DNA of 64,000 bases, taken from Paludibacter sp. (GTDB lineage: Bacteria > Bacteroidota > Bacteroidia > Bacteroidales > Paludibacteraceae). How positions within the stretch are numbered: position 1 is the first letter of the stretch; each line of letters starts with the position of its first letter. A program made the position numbers and the translations under genes. A model generated the notes under the pieces. The model had not been told where the DNA came from, ran no database searches, and was given only the letters and a program-made list of their open reading frames with translations. This document shows positions 26,538-34,964 of the stretch, one piece after another. The stretch covers positions 1 to 64,000 of the forward strand of contig JAMPAY010000004.1 in NCBI GenBank assembly GCA_023666945.1. Direction: 5' to 3'.

Positions 26538-27635
26538 TTAGTTTTCTATAGCCACGATTTGTTCGCCTTCGCGTACAAAGCCGGCACCTTCTGCAACAAT
26601 AGTTTCGCCTGCGTTCAAACCGCTTTCTACAATATAGTTTTTCCCATCGTTGACATTGGATATTTGAATAAGTCTGGATTGTGCTTTACCGTCAACAACC
26701 ACATAAGTATATACCTTATTTTGAATCTCATAGGTAGCGGCTTGGGGAATGACGATAATCTCTTTGCGGATAAATGGTATAAGTATATTGCACGAACCGC
26801 CGCTCAACAACAAGCGTTCGGTATTGGGAAAAGTAGCGCGTACGCTTACACTACCTGTCGTACGGTCAATAATTCCGCTGATGCTTTCTATTCGTCCTTT
26901 GTGTGTATAGAGCGAGTTGTCGGCAAGTTGGAGTTCTACATCGGGCATCTGCTTGATTGCGTTTTGTACGTTGCCGTATTGGCGCACCAAGTTTAGCATC
27001 TGTTGTTCTGTCATGGAGAAATAGACATACATTTCCGAATTGTCGGATATGGTAGTCAGGGGTTCGGTCATTTGCGGACTTACAAGCGAACCTACGCGGA
27101 AAGGCAGTTTGCCTACCACACCATTACACGGACTTTTTACAACGGTATACGAAAGGTTTTGGCGCGCGTTTACAACATTGGCTTCTGCCAATGCTAATTG
27201 TGCTTTGGCTGTGAGCAAATTGTTTTCCGCTACTTGCAAATCGTATTGAGAAATAACCTTCTCATCATAAAGTTTCTGCTTGCTCGTATAGGTGAGCTGA
27301 TGGGTCGCCACTTGTGCTTCTGCCGCTTTTACATTGGCTTCTGCCACGCGAAGTGCTGCCTCATAGTTTACTTGGTCAATGATGAAAAGTGTCTGGTCTT
27401 TGCTAACCCGTTCACCCTCTGTAACACATAGTTTGGTTAGAAAACCGGAAACTTGTGGCAGAATGCTGATATCTTGTTTACCCTGAATAGAGGCAGAGTA
27501 GGGCGATTGAAGAGATACTTCCTGCAATGCCAGTTGCTGAGTTTTCCAACTGTTTCCTGCCGTAAATTGCTCATGCTTGGAGCACGAAATCAAAAGAACA
27601 CACAATAAGGTGCTTGTTACTACTGTTTTTTTCAT
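26538..27635 (-). CDS. RND periplasmic adaptor (membrane fusion protein), lipoprotein
   Basis: A 365-residue adaptor starting at 27635: MKKTVVTSTLLCVLLISCSK has a basic start, hydrophobic core and lipobox Cys. A longer frame reaches back over the promoter region and is rejected. Order of domains: lipoyl/barrel-sandwich (VSGFLTKLCVTEGERVSKDQ), alpha-hairpin coiled coil (LRVAEANVKAAEAQVATHQ...), then SPCNGVVGKLPFRVGSLV and the beta-barrel. It links the permease to the outer-membrane duct. It is first in the operon, divergent from an AraC regulator. Confidence 0.93.
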   Translation of the reverse strand: MKKTVVTSTLLCVLLISCSKHEQFTAGNSWKTQQLALQEVSLQSPYSASIQGKQDISILPQVSGFLTKLCVTEGERVSKDQTLFIIDQVNYEAALRVAEANVKAAEAQVATHQLTYTSKQKLYDEKVISQYDLQVAENNLLTAKAQLALAEANVVNARQNLSYTVVKSPCNGVVGKLPFRVGSLVSPQMTEPLTTISDNSEMYVYFSMTEQQMLNLVRQYGNVQNAIKQMPDVELQLADNSLYTHKGRIESISGIIDRTTGSVSVRATFPNTERLLLSGGSCNILIPFIRKEIIVIPQAATYEIQNKVYTYVVVDGKAQSRLIQISNVNDGKNYIVESGLNAGETIVAEGAGFVREGEQIVAIEN

Positions 27636-27730
27636 ATATAGACTAATACTATTGATTGATATTCCTACTTTCTTGTCACTGTTGCTAACGACATTTTTGC
27701 TGAGACAACAGAATCCGACAAAAAACGATG

Positions 27731-27738
27731 CAAAATTA
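27731..27738 (-). promoter_or_regulatory. -7 element for the RND operon
   Basis: TAATTTTG on the minus strand, about 95 nt before the adaptor start. The -33 element is not clear. Confidence 0.45.
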
Positions 27739-27827
27739 CCGCTTTTTTTCGGATACTCTTTTTCCATTATTAAAGTATTGTTGTGCATTTTCGGAACTTA
27801 TATGCAGTTTATGTTGAGAAAATACAC

Positions 27828-27835
27828 TAACTTTG
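27828..27835 (+). promoter_or_regulatory. -7 element for the AraC regulator gene
   Basis: TAACTTTG, 33 nt before the chosen start codon. The two divergent -7 elements are 89 bp apart, so one regulator site between them could control both. Confidence 0.55.
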
Positions 27836-27868
27836 CAGCAATAACGGATATTAGGTATAGTGCAATAC

Positions 27869-28750
27869 ATGAATACTATGGTTAAATCGGATATTAAAAA
27901 GACAACAGGTTCAAATAGTTCACTCTCGTATGAGATTACCGATAGAGACGGTTTTATGATGAGGCGTGACAATATGCTCTATTTTCAGCAGCATCCTCGG
28001 CGGACAGGCAATGCATATTTGTTGTTTTGTGTGGCGGGTAGTGCGGAAATTGTACGTGATACGGAAACCTATATATTCAGTGAAGGAATGGAGTGGACAT
28101 TATTACCGGATAATGTGATTAGGGTGCAGCATACATCGCCCGATTTTTGTGTTCGTTCTTGTTGTTTTCTGCCGCGTTTTTTTGATGAGGTGACGATGCG
28201 CATGAGTACGGCTTTTTTAGATTATATTGCAGTGCGGCCTCCGTTTGTGCATCCGTCGGAAAAACACAGAATTCATGCGCTCACTTACTTTGATTTGTTG
28301 CAACATACCTATGAGGATATGGATAATGTATTTCGTCGGCAAATAGCCGTTAACTTGTTGCAATCGTTCTATATGAATTTCTTCAACGGAGTGAAACACC
28401 GATTGGCAGATAACCAACGGATATATACGGCCAAAGACAAACTGATACGCGATTTTCATGCTTTATTGCTAAAACATCATCGGCAGCATCGCGATGTGGT
28501 TTGGTATGCCGACCAATTGTGTGTGTCGTCTCGTTATCTGTCGCAAGTAATGCACCGGCAAGCAGGTCTTTCGCCCAAACAATTGATAGATGATTTTCTG
28601 CTGATGGAGATACAGGTGGAACTTTGTTCTACCGACTATACTATCCAAGAAATATCGCAGCGATTGGGCTTTAGCAGCCAGTCGGTATTGGGGCGTTTCT
28701 TTAAGCAAAAGACAAGTGTGAGCCCGCAAGAATACCGAAAATTGCGTTAA
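27869..28750 (+). CDS. AraC/XylS-family transcriptional regulator
   Basis: A 293-residue regulator. The N-terminal half is a cupin-like sensor (RTGNAYLLFCVAGSAEIVRD ... FSEGMEWTLLPDNV). The C-terminal 100 residues carry two helix-turn-helix motifs: VVWYADQLCVSSRYLSQVMHR and YTIQEISQRLGFSSQSVLGR, ending KTSVSPQEYRKLR. It is transcribed away from the tripartite RND efflux operon and is its likely activator; the inducer is unknown. The start at 27869 (MNTMVKSD) is preferred over a GTG nine bases upstream. Confidence 0.9.
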   Translation: MNTMVKSDIKKTTGSNSSLSYEITDRDGFMMRRDNMLYFQQHPRRTGNAYLLFCVAGSAEIVRDTETYIFSEGMEWTLLPDNVIRVQHTSPDFCVRSCCFLPRFFDEVTMRMSTAFLDYIAVRPPFVHPSEKHRIHALTYFDLLQHTYEDMDNVFRRQIAVNLLQSFYMNFFNGVKHRLADNQRIYTAKDKLIRDFHALLLKHHRQHRDVVWYADQLCVSSRYLSQVMHRQAGLSPKQLIDDFLLMEIQVELCSTDYTIQEISQRLGFSSQSVLGRFFKQKTSVSPQEYRKLR

Positions 28751-28802
28751 TCGTATGAATCATACCCTATAAGGCATTTCAAGCATAAAAAGAGAGGTCT
28801 CG

Positions 28803-29879
28803 TTATCCTATTTTATGGGGTGGAATATCGGGCATTTGCATGCGTACTGACTCTTCGTGAATGAGGTGCATGATTTGTTTGGCCGTTTCTTCGGATATGC
28901 CGTTTTCGAGTGCCCAATTGATGCGTTTTTGCAATACTTGTTCAAATCGTTTGTTTTGCAGTACCGGCATGTTATGCTGTGCCTTGTATTGTCCTATTTG
29001 GCGTGCTATATCCATTCGCTGACGGATAAGTTGCCATATCTGTTCATCGGTTTCGTCTATTTGTTGCCGTAGTGTGAGCAGTTCTGCATCAACTTTATTC
29101 TGCTGTCTGAATTGCAAATTGCTGAGCATTGTTTGCAATTCTTGCGGGGTGATTTGCTGCATGGCATCTGACCGGGCTTGTGCAGGGTCACAATGGGCTT
29201 CTATCATGAGTCCGTCGAAATTCAGACAGATCGCTTGTTGGGCCACGGTTGCTACCCATTCGGCTTTGCCCGTAATGTGAGAAGGGTCACATAACAAAAG
29301 AATATGCGGCATTCGTTTGTGCAATTCGATAGGAATAGACCAAATGGGTTGGTTGCGTAAAGGAGCGGATGCGGTGGTAGAGAAACCGCGATGTATGGCT
29401 ATGATGTGTTGTATGCCTACTTGTTGCAGTCGTTCTATAGCACCTAACCATAGGTCCAAATCCGGACTTATCGGATTTTTCACCATGATGACGGGTTGAT
29501 CTGTTGCGGGGTAGTGCGATAGTTCGTTGGCAATCTGTTGCATCATAAACGGATTGCCGGTAGTGCGTGCTCCTATCCATAAGGCGTCAATGTGCGCATT
29601 ACAACATATCCTGACATGCTCGGCAGTGGCTACTTCGGTAGCCACTGCCATGCCTGTTGAATGTTGTACTTTGTTCAACCATGCTATGCCTTTTTCGCCC
29701 ACTCCGTCAAAAGCATCGGGGTGGGTGCGCGGTTTCCATAATCCGGCACGGAAAATACCTATGCCGGCTTGATGCAAAGCATGCGCAACACACAGTACCT
29801 GGTCTTCGGTTTCTGCACTGCAAGGACCTGCTATATATAGCGGGCGTTGGCTAAAATGGTTATGTGCTTGAACGTTCAT
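28803..29879 (-). CDS. aroF: bifunctional DAHP synthase/chorismate mutase
   Basis: A 358-residue fusion. Residues 1-265 are a KDO8P-synthase-like (type I-beta) 3-deoxy-7-phosphoheptulonate synthase: YIAGPCSAET, FRAGLWKPRTHPDAFDGVG, and LLCDPSHITGKAEWV with metal/phosphate residues. Residues about 267-350 are an AroQ chorismate mutase (LRQQIDETDEQIWQLIRQRMDIARQIGQYK). The fusion joins entry to the shikimate pathway with the first step toward Phe/Tyr and often allows prephenate feedback. The start overlaps the amylase stop by 4 nt (ATGA), so it is the last cistron of a yihY-amylase-aroF operon. Confidence 0.94.
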   Translation of the reverse strand: MNVQAHNHFSQRPLYIAGPCSAETEDQVLCVAHALHQAGIGIFRAGLWKPRTHPDAFDGVGEKGIAWLNKVQHSTGMAVATEVATAEHVRICCNAHIDALWIGARTTGNPFMMQQIANELSHYPATDQPVIMVKNPISPDLDLWLGAIERLQQVGIQHIIAIHRGFSTTASAPLRNQPIWSIPIELHKRMPHILLLCDPSHITGKAEWVATVAQQAICLNFDGLMIEAHCDPAQARSDAMQQITPQELQTMLSNLQFRQQNKVDAELLTLRQQIDETDEQIWQLIRQRMDIARQIGQYKAQHNMPVLQNKRFEQVLQKRINWALENGISEETAKQIMHLIHEESVRMQMPDIPPHKIG

Positions 29880-31714
29880 TTTGTGAGTTTCACAACAAGC
29901 GCACTGAGCGGAGCAACGTTGTATGTATCGTTGGTATTGATACTCTCACCGCTGACAATATCGTTACCTATGGCATTGTAGTGTGTGAGTATTTCTTGGT
30001 AGTGTTCCCAAGGAATGGCAACCTCTTGTTCCGATGCGTTAATAAAGACAAACACTGCGTCACTATCTGAATAGCGGAAATAGGCATAAGTGTTGTCACG
30101 CGACATGAAGTGCATGGTCTTGCCATGGTGTAGTACCGGTTGGTTTAAGCGATAGTTAAAGAGCAGACGATGATAGTTGAGCAAGTCGGTCTGTTCGGAG
30201 GTCAGTTGTGTTTCAGGTGTTAACGGCTGACGCAATCCGCTATGTCCTTTGCTCATATCAATAGAGCGTTGTCCGAATTCGTCGCCGGCATAGAGTTGTG
30301 GAATGCCTCGAAGGGTTGCAATCAGCGTGATACCCAGTTTTACACGCCGAAGGTCATTGTTATATACAATGTCGGCAATATGATCCATATCATGATTCCC
30401 TACAAAAAGCAGGAGTTTGTTGACGTCGGCATATTGATAGTCCTGACTGACGGCATCGTAAACACGTGCCATGCCTTCTCCCCAACCTTTTCCTTGGTTC
30501 TCAAGGGCTTGACGAATGGCTTCTTCTACAGGAAAGTCCATTACAGTGGGCAAATTGGAGTTAAAGTTGTCGTGGTTGCGTGCATCGGCCTGCCAATAGG
30601 CTACCGCAGCAGCAGGACGTGTCCAACATTCACCCACAATGTTGATATTGGGATATTCCGTACGAATGGCTTTGCACCATTCGCTCATGGGAGTTTTCTC
30701 GTTGTAAGGATAGGTATCAACGCGTAGTCCGTCAAGGTCGGCATATTCAATCCACCAAATAGCCCATTGCTTGAAATAGTGCAGCAAATCAGGATTATCT
30801 AAATTCATGTCGGGCATGTGGGTATCAAACCAACCTGTTTCATTAAGATGCAGGTCATATTGCGATGCGTTGGTATCGTAGTTGGTGGTGAATACGTTAT
30901 TGGTTTGTGTATAGTGGGCGTGTTGGTGAATCCAATCCCGATAAGGCAGGTCTTGTATCCACCAATGTGCCAATCCGCAATGGTTGGTTACAATATCCAT
31001 TATGAATTTCAAACCTTTCTCATGAGCAATACTCACCATTTCTTGATAGAGTTGGTTCGAACCGAAACGAGGGTCGATATGATAATAGTCGGCACAAGCG
31101 TAGCCATGATAACTCCACGCTTCTTCATCGTCCAACAAGAGTGGTGTAGACCAAATGGCGGTAACACCCAACGATTTGATATAATCTAAAGAATCGATGA
31201 TACCCTGAATATCACCTCCATATCGACCATTGATGTTGTTTTTGTCGCCTTTTTCACGAGTAAGATTTGTGGAGTTGTTGGTATAATCGCCATCGGCAAA
31301 ACGGTCGGGCATGAGCAGATAGAGGACATCGGCAGATGTGAAACTTTGTCGGGTGCTGCTACCGCTACGGCGTGTTGCTATGGTGTAGGGGATAGAGGTC
31401 TTCTTTTTACCTTTGGAAAGTGTAAAGAGATATTCACCCGCTTCTTTTACAGCAACATCTGCAAAAAGATAGTTGATACTTTCGGCATTGTGCTGTCCGG
31501 TGATTACTATGCCTTGGGTGGAAACCCATTTTTTACCTTCTCTTTTTTGTACACTTATTTGGGCATCTTGCAAATTTTCTCCGTGAAACATGAGCGTGAG
31601 CGGACATTGCATATCGGTCCACCAAGATAGAGGCTCTACACGAGTGATTTTTTGTGCATTCAGAAAGGTTAATCCTAACAGAATAAACAGGTTGGTAAGG
31701 ATAGTCTTTTTCAT
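29876..31714 (-). CDS. GH13 cyclomaltodextrinase/neopullulanase-like alpha-amylase
   Basis: A 612-residue secreted or periplasmic glycosidase. Signal peptide MKKTILTNLFILLGLTFLNA; N-terminal cyclomaltodextrinase-type domain (to about residue 110); (beta/alpha)8 domain with the catalytic Asp in GLRVDTYPYN, acid Glu in VGECWTR and transition-state Asp in FVGNHDMDHI; C-terminal beta domain. This resembles the SusA/neopullulanase group that hydrolyses cyclodextrins and maltooligosaccharides. It lies 8 nt after the yihY stop and overlaps the DAHP synthase gene. It is not next to susC/susD genes in this window. Confidence 0.92.
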   Translation of the reverse strand: MKKTILTNLFILLGLTFLNAQKITRVEPLSWWTDMQCPLTLMFHGENLQDAQISVQKREGKKWVSTQGIVITGQHNAESINYLFADVAVKEAGEYLFTLSKGKKKTSIPYTIATRRSGSSTRQSFTSADVLYLLMPDRFADGDYTNNSTNLTREKGDKNNINGRYGGDIQGIIDSLDYIKSLGVTAIWSTPLLLDDEEAWSYHGYACADYYHIDPRFGSNQLYQEMVSIAHEKGLKFIMDIVTNHCGLAHWWIQDLPYRDWIHQHAHYTQTNNVFTTNYDTNASQYDLHLNETGWFDTHMPDMNLDNPDLLHYFKQWAIWWIEYADLDGLRVDTYPYNEKTPMSEWCKAIRTEYPNINIVGECWTRPAAAVAYWQADARNHDNFNSNLPTVMDFPVEEAIRQALENQGKGWGEGMARVYDAVSQDYQYADVNKLLLFVGNHDMDHIADIVYNNDLRRVKLGITLIATLRGIPQLYAGDEFGQRSIDMSKGHSGLRQPLTPETQLTSEQTDLLNYHRLLFNYRLNQPVLHHGKTMHFMSRDNTYAYFRYSDSDAVFVFINASEQEVAIPWEHYQEILTHYNAIGNDIVSGESINTNDTYNVAPLSALVVKLTK

Positions 31715-31722
31715 GATATTAA

Positions 31723-33045
31723 TCAGTTGTTCATTATGTCTTTCACAAGCAGTTGATTAATGTTACTGCTCTCGTTTTTTAGGTTTTGCCATTTTTCCCA
31801 AAACAGAGTCATCTCTTCGGGCAAGTTTTGTAGGAAATCTTCGGTTCCTTGCCTATCAATGTTTTTGAATACTTTTCCTACGGTGAGTTGATGGATGTCA
31901 ATGGCTGGTAGAAATGTTTTGTCTTCTTTGTTTTCGATATAGATTTCTCGCAGAATTTCTGTCTCAACCAATCTGCCGGTCAGGTTATTCACCAATTTAA
32001 TGGGCAGTCGGTTCGTTTGTGCAATATCTCTGGTGGAAAGTGGAGTACCTCCTTGTTCAAATTGCCGTACAACAAGATATACTACATATAGGGTTATATA
32101 ATCTTTGTAGCGGCGAGACATGCGGCTCATATCGGTCTCATATTCGAAGTATTCGTTATTCTGTATGGCATACGACATTTCTGCTCCTAACAGAATAAGA
32201 ATACACGACCACTGTAACCACATGAGTAGTAATGGGATGGCGGCAAAAGTACCATAAACGATACTGGTACGTGATAAGAAAACAACGATATAGATACTTA
32301 GCATCTGTAACACCTGAAAGAATGTACCCATAATGATGCCGGGGATTACGGAAGCCCAAAATCCTACTCGGGTGTTGGGGATTACCATATACATCCACGA
32401 GAAAATTATCCAACACAGCAGAAACGGCAGTACTTTTATGAAAAACTCTTTCAAGGGGGCCATTGTGATGAATATCGCAGAGTCGCTCATTGCAGCATTC
32501 AGAAAAATCGAAAGACCGCTTGAAACGACAATCAGAATGGGAATCATCAGCAGAATAGTGATGTAGGAGGTGAACTGGCGTAAATAACTGCGCGATTTAT
32601 GCACATCCCATATCTTGTTGAAAGATAATTCTATATTCCGAAAGAATGAATATACCGACCACAATAGCACCAATATACCTATTCCTAAAAATACACCTCC
32701 TTGCGCCGTTTCAAGATAGCGTTCCACAAATTCCATGATAACAGGAACAATGTTGGTCTGATTAAGAAAAGTAATCTCGTAGAGTCGATTTTCTATAACC
32801 TGCTCAAAACCGAACCCTTTGGCAATAGCAAGAACCAGTGCCAGAATGGGTATCATGGCAAAAACCATAGAATAGGTCAATGCTTTGGCTCTGGTACTCA
32901 ACTCGTCTTCTGCGTATCCCCTAATGGAAAGTACAATGGTTTTTATGGTCATATAGCCGATACGCTTGCCTTTCGACAAGTCGGTCTCAGTACGACGCCA
33001 AACATCATAGCGCAGAAAACGATATATACGGCGATATAAATTCAT
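31723..33045 (-). CDS. YihY/BrkB-family membrane protein with C-terminal winged-helix region
   Basis: A 440-residue protein. Residues about 35-300 are the BrkB domain with six hydrophobic helices and the family segments RAKALTYSMVFAMIPILALVLAIAKGFG and YGTFAAIPLLLMWLQWSCILILLGAEMSY. The remaining 130 residues are soluble and contain a helix-turn-helix-like part (STRDIAQTNRLPIKLVNNLTGRLVETEIL). The family was once called RNase BN, but no nuclease role is supported. Its function is unknown. It is first in the operon with the amylase and DAHP synthase. Confidence 0.9.
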   Translation of the reverse strand: MNLYRRIYRFLRYDVWRRTETDLSKGKRIGYMTIKTIVLSIRGYAEDELSTRAKALTYSMVFAMIPILALVLAIAKGFGFEQVIENRLYEITFLNQTNIVPVIMEFVERYLETAQGGVFLGIGILVLLWSVYSFFRNIELSFNKIWDVHKSRSYLRQFTSYITILLMIPILIVVSSGLSIFLNAAMSDSAIFITMAPLKEFFIKVLPFLLCWIIFSWMYMVIPNTRVGFWASVIPGIIMGTFFQVLQMLSIYIVVFLSRTSIVYGTFAAIPLLLMWLQWSCILILLGAEMSYAIQNNEYFEYETDMSRMSRRYKDYITLYVVYLVVRQFEQGGTPLSTRDIAQTNRLPIKLVNNLTGRLVETEILREIYIENKEDKTFLPAIDIHQLTVGKVFKNIDRQGTEDFLQNLPEEMTLFWEKWQNLKNESSNINQLLVKDIMNN

Positions 33046-33104
33046 GCTTATGGTTGTACTTTTTCTTTTTATCCTCGGATATACATATCGGATAAGAAAG
33101 AAAA

Positions 33105-33536
33105 AAGTATATAGCGGGTCTATAAGCCGGGTTCTGTACTCCCTTTATAAGTAATGGAGTGTCTGTCATTAATCTGATGCCGATGTTACCACCGTCCTTT
33201 AGCGTTCTACCCTCCGACTTGAGCGAGCAACCCTCTCGAAACACGGGGGGTGTTTCTGTATCGGTTTACTTGAACTTGCAACCCATAGAATGACTTGACG
33301 CCACATATTACTATATGACCGGTGGGCTCTTACCCCGCCTTTTCACCCTTACCTTCGTTGGAAGGCGGTTGTTTTCTGTGCCATTTGCCAAACATCACTG
33401 CTTGCCGGTCGTTAACCGGTATGGTGCTCTGCGTTGCCCGGACTTTCCTCCCTATGATATGGTTCCTTACAACAATATATATATATATTGCAAGGCTTCT
33501 ATCATCTGGCGACAGACCGACCTGCTACATACTTTA
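33105..33536 (-). ncRNA. rnpB: RNase P RNA, bacterial class A
   Basis: On the minus strand the P4/J regions are unmistakable: GAGGAAAGTCCGGGC near the 5' side, GGTAAGAGCCCACCGG in the middle and ACAGAACCCGGCTTATAGACC near the 3' end. P1 can be drawn from AGTATGTAGC (complement of 33524-33533) pairing with GCTATATACT (complement of 33106-33115), one G-U pair included, followed by six T. The catalytic RNA matures tRNA 5' ends. The spurious frames across this stretch were discarded. Confidence 0.96.
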
Positions 33537-33542
33537 TGTCTG

Positions 33543-33574
33543 CAAAGGTAGTGGTATTTTCTGTATTAGCCAAA
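33543..33574 (-). promoter_or_regulatory. promoter of rnpB
   Basis: On the minus strand: TTTG (complement of 33571-33574), a 20-nt spacer and TACCTTTG (complement of 33543-33550). The start point would be about 7 nt before P1. Confidence 0.9.
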
Positions 33575-33730
33575 TTTTGATGCGGTGGTTCTGATTTTTC
33601 AACACCTCTTCTTAATCCCTTCATTCCTATTCCTCTTCCATTGCATGTATCAAAATTACACGATATTCCCCCGTAATCCCTGCAATTTATTGCCCTGTAT
33701 AGCATCCCATGCTTTCAACTTGTCTTACAG

Positions 33731-33805
33731 AGCCGTTACGAGACAGTTACGGGACCGTAACGAGACCGTAACGAGATCTCGTCGACCTTTCATTTTGCTA
33801 AAACT
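33731..33805 (+). repeat. dispersed 11-bp-unit intergenic repeat, copy C
   Basis: Four 11-nt units built on GTTACGAGACC/GTAACGAGACC are followed by the tail TCGTCGACCTTTCATTTTG and CTAAAAC. Together with copy D this is the best preserved copy. It lies in the 500-bp gap between the divergent rnpB and yceD promoters and points toward yceD. No coding region is supported in 33575-34053. Confidence 0.8.
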
Positions 33806-34053
33806 AACAAGCTGTTAAATTTTCCATAAAGCACCCCGAAAGTTTTATGTTTGACTTTTGGGGGGCAGTTCATTCATGGGAGGTCATTTTTTTTGATGTG
33901 CTTGCAATGTCTTACTTTGGCGTAAATATGTATGAACAAAAATGTGCTTGTAAGATGAGGGAGTCAATAGGGAATACGGGTGCTTTCTTAAGGCTGTTTT
34001 GTATTGGAGAAAAAGGGCCGGAAAAGAATTTTGTGAAAAAATGTAGTGGAATA

Positions 34054-34084
34054 TTTGTCATGTCCCATTTATTTTGTACCTTTG
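34054..34084 (+). promoter_or_regulatory. promoter of yceD-rpmF
   Basis: TTTG at 34054-34057, a 19-nt spacer and TACCTTTG at 34077-34084. It fixes the yceD start at 34110, since an upstream in-frame ATG at 34074 lies inside the promoter. Confidence 0.88.
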
Positions 34085-34109
34085 CAGCCACTTTTGGTTA
34101 GAGCATAGG

Positions 34110-34589
34110 ATGGAAAACGTAAATACGTATAGTATTGACTTAAACTCCTTGAAACAAGATGTTTGTGAGTTTGATTATGTGTTGGAAGATACGTTCTTTC
34201 AACGTGAGGAGTCGGAAGAATTGCGTGGAGGTAAGTGTTCTGCTAAGGTAAATGTTGCGCGTGTGGGGGATGCTTTTTCATTGAATATATCGGTGGAAGG
34301 CACTGTTCGGTTGGTTTGTGACCGCTGCTTGGATTTGGTGGAAATGCCAATTAACTGCTATGAGGAATTGGTGGTGAAGATTGGAGCGGGTGAAGAAACC
34401 GACAGTATTGTATATGTTAGTCCAATCAATGGAGTGTTGGATTTGGCATGGTTGATGTATGAATTGGTTGTAATCAATCTTCCGGTAGTACATAGTCACC
34501 GGCCGGGTGAGTGTAACCCTCGTATGGAGGAACTTCTCCTTTCTCACTTGTGCACACTGGCGGAAGATGATAATGATGATAACGTATAG
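34110..34589 (+). CDS. yceD: DUF177/YceD family protein (23S rRNA accumulation)
   Basis: A 159-residue acidic protein. The DUF177 core is VRLVCDRCLDLVEMPINCYEEL, with the CxxC pair, followed by ISP...DLAWLMYELVVINLPVVHSH and the C-terminal LSHLCTL. In E. coli and plants, homologues are needed for normal 23S rRNA levels. The gene directly precedes rpmF (79-nt gap), the usual arrangement across bacteria. The start at 34110 leaves a leader of about 20 nt. Confidence 0.92.
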   Translation: MENVNTYSIDLNSLKQDVCEFDYVLEDTFFQREESEELRGGKCSAKVNVARVGDAFSLNISVEGTVRLVCDRCLDLVEMPINCYEELVVKIGAGEETDSIVYVSPINGVLDLAWLMYELVVINLPVVHSHRPGECNPRMEELLLSHLCTLAEDDNDDNV

Positions 34590-34668
34590 ACAATCCTTAC
34601 GCACCCCGAATGAATAAGGGTTGTCGCAAACAGAAATGTAAATAATAAACTAAAAACAAAGAAAAGAT

Positions 34669-34854
34669 ATGGCACATCCTAAACGAAAACAATCGCACAC
34701 CAGAACTGCGAAACGTCGTACGCATGACGTGGCAAAATTGCCTACATTGGCTGTTTGTCCTAACTGCGGTGCAACTTACATCTATCATACCGTATGTGGC
34801 TCTTGTGGTTACTATCGCGGTAAACTTGCTATCGAAACAGCAGCAGAGGCTTAA
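34669..34854 (+). CDS. rpmF: 50S ribosomal protein bL32
   Basis: A 61-residue large-subunit protein. The N-terminus MAHPKRKQSHTRTAKRRTHD and the zinc-type cysteines CPNCG ... CGSCGYY are diagnostic (two CxxC pairs, so this copy is the zinc-binding form). It is co-transcribed with yceD and followed by a hairpin. Confidence 0.97.
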   Translation: MAHPKRKQSHTRTAKRRTHDVAKLPTLAVCPNCGATYIYHTVCGSCGYYRGKLAIETAAEA

Positions 34855-34884
34855 TAGCAGGTTTGTATGTAAGAGTGGAAAACG

Positions 34885-34920
34885 ACAAGTGACTCTGAGT
34901 ATCTGACTCAGGTCACTTGT
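34885..34920 (+). terminator. hairpin after rpmF
   Basis: A stem of 9 bp (34885-34893 with 34912-34920) continues inward, after a single-base bulge, as a second 6-bp stem (CTGAGT with ACTCAG). Only a weak T tract follows. Confidence 0.65.
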
Positions 34921-34964
34921 TGTGTTGCGTGAAAAGCAACTATTTTTTAATTATATAATTCTGT

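Noticed and set aside
33315..33594. Two overlapping frames of 78 and 90 residues
   Set aside because: They are translations across RNase P RNA and its promoter on the other strand.
4175..33999. 14-bp sequence TCTTAAGGCTGTTT shared between 4175-4188 and 33986-33999
   Set aside because: Flanking bases do not match, so chance similarity in two AT-rich gaps is the simpler reading.
33847..34101. 84-residue open frame before yceD
   Set aside because: It runs through the yceD promoter, has no homology features and an odd composition.
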